A stretch of DNA of 11,651 nucleotides. Source: Acinetobacter sp. Its GTDB lineage: Bacteria; Pseudomonadota; Gammaproteobacteria; Pseudomonadales; Moraxellaceae. The translations under genes were made by a program, and so were the position numbers. The first letter of the stretch is position 1, and each line of letters opens with the position of its first letter. Below, one piece after another: positions 7,061 through 11,651 of this stretch. The notes under the pieces were generated by a model. It worked only from the letters and a program-made list of their open reading frames with translations, searched no databases and was not told where the DNA came from. The stretch lies in NCBI GenBank assembly GCA_030152275.1, contig JASLHF010000061.1:1-11651 (forward strand), read 5' to 3'.

Positions 7061-7136
7061 GGGTTGTTAGCTCAGTTGGTAGAGCAGTAGACTCTTAATC
7101 TATTGGTCGTGGGTTCGAACCCCACACAACCCACCA
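7061..7136 (+). tRNA. tRNA-Lys(CUU)
   Basis: A 76-nt cloverleaf with encoded CCA. The acceptor is GGGTTGT with ACAACCC, and the T arm is GTGGG-TTCGAAC-CCCAC. The loop CTCTTAA has anticodon CTT at 7094-7096, specific for AAG lysine codons. Positions 8-48 match the UUU copies except for the first anticodon base, while the T arm and one acceptor pair differ with compensating changes. It may be transcribed from the cluster promoter, or from a weak promoter of its own (ATGACA at 6983-6988, with a poor -10 and a G/C-rich discriminator after it). Confidence 0.97.
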
Positions 7137-7278
7137 GATTCTCCTTCAAAAGTTTAATCGGTTTGATTTTGACGCCTTAACTGGGCTCATTTGCGCTGTC
7201 CGTAAGCACATAATCCTTTTTATTCCTTTACATACAGCTTGCCTAGCTTTTCAAAGCATGTCCAAGATTGAACAGCGC

Positions 7279-7959
7279 TCATTCCATTGACTGACCCGCC
7301 CTATTTTTTGTCAGCGCATAAGCATGGCGCGGCTGCGGATGGCCTTGTGAAAACAGCTGCTGATTCTGATGATTATCCTCGTCAAGAATTTTGGTAAGAT
7401 TCATAACAATATGATTTTCATCGATAATACGATAATACAAATTCAGCCCTTCTTTACGGTGCACCACCAATTCGGTTTTTTCCGGATTGACCATCCAAGT
7501 ATCTTTACGGTAATTCACATTGCTGTCTTTAACCATCGATTTTTCTGCAAAAACTTTACCGTATTGAATGATGCTTCTATGCACAGTACCGTCTGGCAAA
7601 AAATTTAAAATAAATTCTGCATTGCCTTCACGGCAAGGAACGAAACCGCCATCACACTGTACCTGAGCATAAAAACGCCCAATAAATGGCTGAGCATAAG
7701 ACGGCACTATTTGTGTCAAATTGGGATCTGGAGATGCTGTGGTATGTCCAGCAATCTCGGTCAGCTTATGTCCACGAATTTCATGTTCTTCTGATACGCG
7801 GTGCGCGGGCGTATTGCTCTTGTCATGATGCGTGACTATAGAAGCCGGCGGCTGACCGCAGCCCAACAAACTTAAGCAGCATAGTGTCAGCAGCCCAAAG
7901 ACGCTGCCATATCTGTATGCAATAAAATAATCCATAAATAAATGCTGCCGCTTTATCAT
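7279..7959 (-). CDS. putative lipoprotein, possibly NlpE-like
   Basis: I do not recognise a named gene. From the ATG at 7959 the protein has 226 aa: a basic N-terminus (MIKRQ), a hydrophobic stretch (about 16-32) and a lipobox-like LLGC with C34, so it should be a lipid-anchored envelope protein. The mature part starts with a polar linker. Then comes a segment reading FIGRFYAQVQCDGGFVPC, FILNFLPDGTVHRS and alternating beta-like strands. This pattern (G-x-Y/F, a cysteine pair, an N-terminal strand ending in DGT) recalls the NlpE/YajG-type copper-stress lipoprotein barrel, a fold-level inference only. The two cysteines, seven residues apart, could form a disulfide. The start is uncertain: ATG 7935 (no ribosome site) and GTG 8010 (poor signal) are alternatives. 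It has no operon partner. Confidence 0.7.
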   Translation of the reverse strand: MIKRQHLFMDYFIAYRYGSVFGLLTLCCLSLLGCGQPPASIVTHHDKSNTPAHRVSEEHEIRGHKLTEIAGHTTASPDPNLTQIVPSYAQPFIGRFYAQVQCDGGFVPCREGNAEFILNFLPDGTVHRSIIQYGKVFAEKSMVKDSNVNYRKDTWMVNPEKTELVVHRKEGLNLYYRIIDENHIVMNLTKILDEDNHQNQQLFSQGHPQPRHAYALTKNRAGQSME

Positions 7960-8010
7960 TCTCTTTGAGAATTCTATTAATATTGTAATTCGAAATGCGG
8001 AATAATCCAC

Positions 8011-8319
8011 ATTTTTTAAATAATAATTAAAATATATCTCATTGTTTTGTATATAAATAATGGATTGATTTCCCGATGTATCGCTATTTTAGTTATGAAA
8101 TGATCATTTTTTATTCCAAATTACATATTTTTACCTTTTTGTGTCTATTTGCCCTTTAAATCATTAATTGCATCACCATTTTTTATTATGAGCCTAAGCA
8201 AAACTGCAAAGGGTCTGGCCTCATCCATATTGGGGCTAATTGATTATATTGAATACGATGCCTTTTCCGCTGTGCTGAAGCTTCAGCGCCTAAAAGCTGA
8301 AAATTGAAAGGAGATTTAA
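8011..8319. other. AT-rich divergent intergenic region
   Basis: About 300 bases between the lipoprotein gene (leftward) and the PspC-domain gene (rightward). It is very A/T-rich and holds no open frame worth calling. Candidate -10 elements exist on the plus strand (TATTAT at 8184-8189 and TATATT at 8245-8250), but neither has a convincing -35, so no promoter is called. Its right end contains the palindromes described separately. Confidence 0.6.
8274..8301 (+). promoter_or_regulatory. overlapping inverted repeats upstream of the PspC-domain gene
   Basis: GCTGAAGCTTCAGC at 8274-8287 is a perfect 14-bp palindrome. A third half-site GCTGAA follows at 8296-8301 and can pair with TTCAGC at 8282-8287 instead. 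The element ends 6 bases before the ribosome binding site (8307-8314). It could be a repressor operator or an mRNA switch between two exclusive hairpins. Confidence 0.5.
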
Positions 8320-8580
8320 ATGGCCAATGTTGGTTTATACCGTTCCCGCCGTTCCAATATGATTGCTGGCGTCATGGGCGGTATTGCTGAACGTTTTGGT
8401 TGGAATGCAAATTTATTACGGGTGATTTTTGTAGTGGCCTCTTGCATGAGTGCAGCTTTTCCCGGCATTTTGGTTTATTTAGTATTATGGCTGGTCATGC
8501 CAAAACAGGAAGCTAATGCGCAAAACATGCAAGGTTATAAACACCCTGTACGCACGGTTAATGAAGACCCGCTCAGTTAA
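8320..8580 (+). CDS. PspC-domain small membrane protein
   Basis: An 86-aa protein made almost entirely of one PspC domain (about residues 5-62): LYRSRRSNMIAGVMGGIAERFGW in pieces, then NANLLRVIFVV, a single membrane segment (about 33-58) and a basic/polar tail. In E. coli, PspC is an inner-membrane sensor of the phage-shock response, but PspC-domain proteins are widespread and often stand alone; no pspA, pspB or pspF is visible here, so a role in envelope stress is only inferred. AAAGGAGA at 8307-8314 is a near-perfect ribosome binding site 5 bases before the ATG, suggesting efficient translation. An overlapping set of inverted repeats sits just upstream, and a terminator lies about 120 bp downstream. 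Confidence 0.85.
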   Translation: MANVGLYRSRRSNMIAGVMGGIAERFGWNANLLRVIFVVASCMSAAFPGILVYLVLWLVMPKQEANAQNMQGYKHPVRTVNEDPLS

Positions 8581-8662
8581 GCTTAAAATGCGAAACAGCC
8601 GCTTCATTTTAATTTAAGATTTTCATTTTAAAATAAACCTTAGATCATTTTGATTCACTTCG

Positions 8663-8676
8663 ATACAGCGCTGTAT
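8663..8676. repeat. 14-bp perfect palindrome between convergent genes
   Basis: ATACAGCGCTGTAT reads the same on both strands. It lies 83 bp after the PspC-domain gene and just ahead of that gene's terminator. It looks like a dimeric regulator site but is not next to a recognised promoter. Confidence 0.5.
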
Positions 8677-8701
8677 GTATCCCTTAGACCTGTTTTTGGT
8701 C

Positions 8702-8738
8702 GCTGCAGCTTTTCCCCTAACTGCTGCAGCTTTTTTTT
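8702..8738 (+). terminator. rho-independent terminator after the PspC-domain gene
   Basis: GCTGCAGC at 8702-8709 and GCTGCAGC at 8723-8730 pair as an 8-bp stem around a 13-base loop, and eight T residues follow. Each arm is itself a palindrome. It lies about 120 bp after the stop. The minus-strand HPP gene converges on it and has no obvious terminator of its own. Confidence 0.82.
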
Positions 8739-8791
8739 GTCTGAATTGTCTGAAGTTTAGCGCTGCAATATTTAACTTTATGAAGCTGCAT

Positions 8792-9901
8792 TTACTTGGC
8801 TTGCTGCAGGATATTTAATTGTTGAGATAATGCTGCAATCATGTCCGCACGGCTAATCATACCGACCAAACGTTTTTGCTCTACCACCGGAATATAGTTA
8901 AACGAACGCTCCACAAAATACGGCACCAAATCTTGAATCGGTTGATCCGGCTGAACGGTCACGACTTTGGGATTCATAATTTGATATACATGATTTTGCC
9001 AACTGGCTTTAGGGTCAGCCGCATGTTTCAACCATTCCACCACATCATATAAAGCCAAATTCCCCACCAAGCGGTCTAAGTCACTGACCACAGGCAAGCT
9101 CATTAAATTCACTTGTTTAAATTTTTCCAGTGCAGATTGCAGATCGTCTTCAGCACGCAGAGAAATCACCTGTTGGCTCATAATGTCCCGACAGCTGAAT
9201 TGATTTGTTGCACGACGGTTGGCTAACTGCTGCGCTTCTAAAATGATTTTTTGCAGGTCATATTCACTGATGTCCAAAAGCTGGCTTTGCTGCTCTAAGA
9301 CTTGCTGAATATCTGCAGGTTGAATCGACACTTTTTGGGTCGGTGTTGGATCTGTCGTGCGCGTATTGACCTGTGGTTTTTGCGGATACTGTTTGCCCAA
9401 TAATCGGTTGTAAACAATTGCAACAACCATCAACAATACTGAATTTAAAAGCACAGGATAGAACAAAAAGGCATAACCTAAATCATGGATAGCCTCGCCG
9501 CCCAATACCGCTGTAATCGCCACGGCCCCACTCGGTGGATGCAGGGAGTCTGTGGTCATCATCAAAATAATCGCCAAAGCAACCGCAATACTAAAAGCTT
9601 CGGTTAAATTGGGTATAAACATGGCACAGGTTACGCCAATTAACGCCGCAAGCGTATTGCCCACCACCATATTCCATGGCTGTGCTAATGGACTGGCAGG
9701 TACAGCAAAGAGCAGTACTGAAGAAGCGCCCATCGGGGCGATATACCACGCGTTTAAGTCACCTAGCGCCAGCCAACTAATAAAAGAAGATAAACCCAAA
9801 CCCAATAAAGCCCCTACCCCGCAAAGTATGCGGTCTTTTAAAGGCAGCACTTTAAAGTTGGGTTTGAGCGTATTGAGCCATACAGCTTTGGAGTGGAACA
9901 C
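8792..9901 (-). CDS. HPP-family integral membrane protein with C-terminal CBS-domain pair
   Basis: A 369-aa protein. The N-terminal half (about 22-168) has four to five membrane segments and the family signature SLHPPSGA (HPP at 121-123), plus NAWYIAPMGASSVLLF, typical of HPP proteins. A polar, glutamine-rich linker (about 172-232) leads to two CBS modules: about 237-293 (CRDIMSQQVISL, LVGNLALYDVVEW) and 305-363 (YQIMNPKVVTV, LVGMISRADMIAAL). CBS pairs bind adenine nucleotides and gate transporters or enzymes. Plant and cyanobacterial HPP proteins have been linked to nitrite transport, but substrates for bacterial HPP-CBS fusions are unsettled, so transport regulated by cell energy state is inference. 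The start is GTG at 9901, 7 bases after AGG on the minus strand; an overlapping ATG at 9903 is out of frame. It is encoded alone, convergent with the PspC-domain gene. Confidence 0.88.
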   Translation of the reverse strand: MFHSKAVWLNTLKPNFKVLPLKDRILCGVGALLGLGLSSFISWLALGDLNAWYIAPMGASSVLLFAVPASPLAQPWNMVVGNTLAALIGVTCAMFIPNLTEAFSIAVALAIILMMTTDSLHPPSGAVAITAVLGGEAIHDLGYAFLFYPVLLNSVLLMVVAIVYNRLLGKQYPQKPQVNTRTTDPTPTQKVSIQPADIQQVLEQQSQLLDISEYDLQKIILEAQQLANRRATNQFSCRDIMSQQVISLRAEDDLQSALEKFKQVNLMSLPVVSDLDRLVGNLALYDVVEWLKHAADPKASWQNHVYQIMNPKVVTVQPDQPIQDLVPYFVERSFNYIPVVEQKRLVGMISRADMIAALSQQLNILQQAK

Positions 9902-9927
9902 ATGGACGCCTGTTTTTTATTTTGACA

Positions 9928-9960
9928 GATGCGCAATTATAAAGGGATGCGCTTTATAAG
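9928..9960 (-). promoter_or_regulatory. promoter region of the HPP-CBS gene with inverted repeat
   Basis: On the minus strand a perfect TATAAT (+ coordinates 9936-9941) lies about 35 bp upstream of the GTG start. No good -35 is seen at the normal distance, which suggests an activator-dependent or weak promoter. TTATAAAG (9937-9944) and CTTTATAA (9952-9959) form an 8-bp inverted repeat with a 7-bp centre covering the -10. GATGCGC also occurs twice in direct orientation, at 9928-9934 and 9946-9952. Confidence 0.45.
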
Positions 9961-10046
9961 ATGTATTTATTTTATATGTTATGGATATCACCATTATTTT
10001 ATAAGGACTAAAAATTTAAAAATAATTTTCTCGACCTTTACTTCAG

Positions 10047-10377
10047 TCACCATCCAACACTTAGCACATCGCGTGGACTGACTTGAAACCTCATGTAAAT
10101 ACAAATCCGGTCGAAATCGTTTAACTCTCGGTAAATTAATAATACCTTTCTCACAGATCAACTCACCGCCTGATTGTGATTTTTTAATAATGATATTCAA
10201 TCGAAAATACCACCCTTCTTGTGCAGGATCTTGATGCTGCGCAATGGCCGAGCCTACCGGGAAACACAGCAAATATGCATGACATTTAATGGCTAAATGA
10301 TTCTGCAATAATAACATTTTGTCATAATCCGACTGCTGCCCTCCCTTTTCCAAACACAACCACTTTATTCTTGTAAA
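10047..10377 (-). pseudogene. decayed 2-oxoglutarate/Fe(II)-dependent oxygenase gene
   Basis: The minus strand reads IKWLCLEKGGQQ, then FPVGSAIAQHQDPAQEG, YFRLNIIIKKSQSGGEL and VKRFRPDLYLHEVSSQSTR. This fits the double-stranded beta-helix oxygenase fold: HxD (H and D of QHQD), a GGE strand and a distal H in LHEV, with an Arg placed to bind 2-oxoglutarate. There is no proper start: upstream of IKW the frame meets TAA at 10380-10378, and only a TTG at 10359 would be available. At about 10070 the frame slips. The expected family ending VLSVGW followed by a stop is encoded at 10067-10047 in another reading frame, while the current frame runs on to 9994 with unrelated residues. A missing 2 bases (CGATATGTG to CGATGTG) would explain this. 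I therefore call it broken, barring sequencing error. The substrate is unknown. Confidence 0.7.
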
Positions 10378-10380
10378 TTA

Positions 10381-10563
10381 TTGAATCAATTTATTATTTA
10401 TAAAATATATAAGATATTTATCCTGACATTTTAGCGAACAATACCATCACCAATTAAAAAATCTGATTCCTCAACCCTATTTTTATTCTGCTTGGAGCAA
10501 CTCCAAGTGTGCCATGGGTTTATTTTATTCAAGATTAAAAGCCCAATAGTTGACGCTAAACCT
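10381..10563. other. intergenic region between the oxygenase pseudogene and the glyQ promoter
   Basis: About 180 A/T-rich bases with no supported gene. On the minus strand, codons in frame with the pseudogene continue upstream of the TAA (10380-10378) without a start before another stop at 10449-10447, which may be eroded N-terminal coding sequence. The hairpin at 10491-10507 is listed separately. Confidence 0.5.
10491..10507. repeat. 7-bp inverted repeat upstream of the glyQ promoter
   Basis: CTTGGAG at 10491-10497, CAA, and CTCCAAG at 10501-10507 form a perfect inverted repeat. It lies about 57 bp before the glyQ -35, so it would not be in the glyQ transcript from the promoter called here; a regulator site or an end signal for an older unit is possible. 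No T run follows on either strand. Confidence 0.5.
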
Positions 10564-10592
10564 TTGCCACACACCCCCAAAATCCTTATAAT
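10564..10592 (+). promoter_or_regulatory. glyQS promoter
   Basis: TTGCCA at 10564-10569 and a consensus TATAAT at 10587-10592 are separated by exactly 17 bp, so this is a strong sigma70 promoter. Transcription should begin near 10599, giving a leader of about 30 nt before glyQ. Confidence 0.85.
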
Positions 10593-10628
10593 TGAGCACA
10601 ATTTTTATCTAATTTTAAGTGGATGACC

Positions 10629-11612
10629 ATGAGTCGCGCCATATCGCATATTGATACCTTCCAAGGCTTAATTCTTGCCTTACAAAACTACTGGGCTGAA
10701 CAAGGCTGCGTCATTCTTCAACCTTACGATATGGAAATGGGTGCGGGTACTTTCCACACTGCAACTTTCCTACGTGCATTAGGCCCTGAAACTTGGAACG
10801 CTGCTTATGTTCAGCCCTCTCGCCGTCCTAAAGATGGCCGTTATGGTGAGAACCCAAACCGTCTACAACACTACTACCAATTCCAAGTGGTACTGAAACC
10901 AAACCCTGACAACATTCAACAGTTGTACTTGGATTCTTTAAAAGCGATTGGTATTGATACGCTGGTACATGACATTCGTTTTGTCGAAGATAACTGGGAA
11001 TCTCCAACACTTGGCGCTTGGGGCTTAGGTTGGGAAGTTTGGTTAAATGGCATGGAAGTAACTCAGTTCACTTACTTCCAACAAGTGGGCGGTGTTGAAT
11101 GCTACCCTGTGACTGGTGAAATCACTTACGGTCTTGAACGTCTTGCGATGTACTTGCAAGGTGTAGACTCAGTTTACGACTTGGTTTGGACTAAAGGTCA
11201 GTTCGGTACAGTAACGTACGGCGACGTATTCCACCAAAACGAAGTTGAACAATCAACTTACAACTTTGAATATGCAAACGTTGAAAAAATGTTTGAGCTG
11301 TTCGACTTCTACGAAGCTGAAGCGACTCGCTTAATGGAAGCAGAACTTCCACTTCCTGCGTATGAACAAGTGATTAAAGCATCACACAGCTTCAACTTGT
11401 TAGACGCACGTGGTGCAATTTCAGTCACTGAACGTCAGCGTTATATTTTACGTGTACGTACTTTGGCTCGCGCGATTGCACAAAGTTATGTGGCTGCTCG
11501 TGCGAAACTTGGTTTCCCGATGGCAGAACCTGCTTTACGTGACGAAGTACTTGCTCAATTAAAAGCTCAAGTTGAAGCAGAAGCAAAAGTTGAATCTAAG
11601 GAGAGCAAATAA
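10629..11612 (+). CDS. glyQ: glycyl-tRNA synthetase alpha subunit
   Basis: The alpha chain of the bacterial alpha2-beta2 glycyl-tRNA synthetase, a cytosolic class II enzyme that forms glycyl-adenylate and charges tRNA-Gly. It reads FQGLILALQNYWAEQGC, ILQPYDMEMGAGTFH, YVQPSRRPKDGRYGENPNR, LQHYYQFQVV, FVEDNWESPTLGAWGLGWEV and GEITYGLERLAMY, all diagnostic of GlyQ. Starting at the ATG at 10629 it has 327 aa, somewhat longer than the E. coli chain (303 aa), mostly through a charged lysine/glutamate-rich tail. That start leaves room for the AGTGG-type ribosome site ending at 10622; the ATG at 10623 would place it directly against the site and adds only two residues. The gene is followed with a 1-bp overlap by glyS, which is typical of the translationally coupled pair. 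Confidence 0.97.
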   Translation: MSRAISHIDTFQGLILALQNYWAEQGCVILQPYDMEMGAGTFHTATFLRALGPETWNAAYVQPSRRPKDGRYGENPNRLQHYYQFQVVLKPNPDNIQQLYLDSLKAIGIDTLVHDIRFVEDNWESPTLGAWGLGWEVWLNGMEVTQFTYFQQVGGVECYPVTGEITYGLERLAMYLQGVDSVYDLVWTKGQFGTVTYGDVFHQNEVEQSTYNFEYANVEKMFELFDFYEAEATRLMEAELPLPAYEQVIKASHSFNLLDARGAISVTERQRYILRVRTLARAIAQSYVAARAKLGFPMAEPALRDEVLAQLKAQVEAEAKVESKESK

Positions 11613-11651
11613 TGTCTAAACATACAGTATTGTTCGAATTAGGCTGCGAAG
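11612..11651 (+). CDS. glyS: glycyl-tRNA synthetase beta subunit, first 13 codons (runs off the right edge)
   Basis: The ATG at 11612 shares its A with the glyQ stop (TAATG). AAGGAGAG at 11598-11605 is a strong ribosome binding site within the end of glyQ. The visible peptide MSKHTVLFELGCE matches the start expected of GlyS, whose beta chain binds and edits tRNA-Gly. Identification rests mainly on position after glyQ. Confidence 0.9.
   Translation, partial: MSKHTVLFELGCE

Noticed and set aside
9552..9959. 135-codon plus-strand frame opposite the HPP gene
   Set aside because: It overlaps the conserved HPP domain in antisense and shows no domain or credible start signal.
10550..10555. TTGACG as the glyQ -35
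   Set aside because: It is 31 bp from the TATAAT box; TTGCCA at 10564 has the ideal 17-bp spacing.
1..11651. A new defence, biosynthetic or mobile system in the window
   Set aside because: The genes are mostly core housekeeping genes; I saw no transposase, integrase, toxin-antitoxin pair, attachment site or unexplained gene cluster.

Overview
The window is a chromosomal segment of a gammaproteobacterium, most likely Acinetobacter or a close Moraxellaceae relative. The evidence is the moderate G+C, the divergent rluC/rne pair, an RNase E whose catalytic half matches the gammaproteobacterial enzyme while its alanine/proline/glutamine-rich tail does not match the enterobacterial one, and the AT-rich intergenic style. 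This is inferred from remembered families; no database search was run. I see no insertion sequence, prophage, CRISPR array or obvious defence or biosynthetic island.

Layout, left to right: (1) the 5' end of rluC (23S rRNA pseudouridine synthase) on the minus strand; (2) divergent rne with an unusually long, hairpin-rich leader of roughly 690 nt, then the 1116-aa RNase E gene and a strong terminator; (3) a FATP-type long-chain acyl-CoA synthetase with its own terminator; (4) a lysine tRNA cluster, with three identical tRNA-Lys(UUU) genes in tandem behind an extended -10 promoter and a separate tRNA-Lys(CUU) about 300 bp further on; (5) a minus-strand lipoprotein with a possible NlpE-like domain; (6) a small PspC-domain membrane protein on the plus strand with a palindrome-rich upstream region; (7) a minus-strand HPP-family membrane protein fused to a CBS-domain pair; (8) a decayed 2-oxoglutarate/Fe(II) oxygenase gene on the minus strand; (9) glyQ, with a near-consensus promoter, overlapping glyS by one base.

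Most genes serve RNA metabolism and translation: RluC modifies 23S rRNA, RNase E processes and degrades RNA (and typically matures tRNAs), and the tRNA-Lys genes and glycyl-tRNA synthetase feed translation. The remainder (acyl-CoA synthetase, HPP-CBS protein, PspC protein, lipoprotein) are envelope or metabolic genes in separate transcription units. The points most worth a second look are the multidomain RNA structure of the rne leader, the lineage-specific motifs in the RNase E tail (an AT-hook, a hydrophobic island, paired NDPR motifs, a WLxxLF element), the mosaic tRNA-Lys(CUU) with a 14-bp A/T hairpin just before it, and the oxygenase pseudogene whose conserved C-terminus is readable in another frame.
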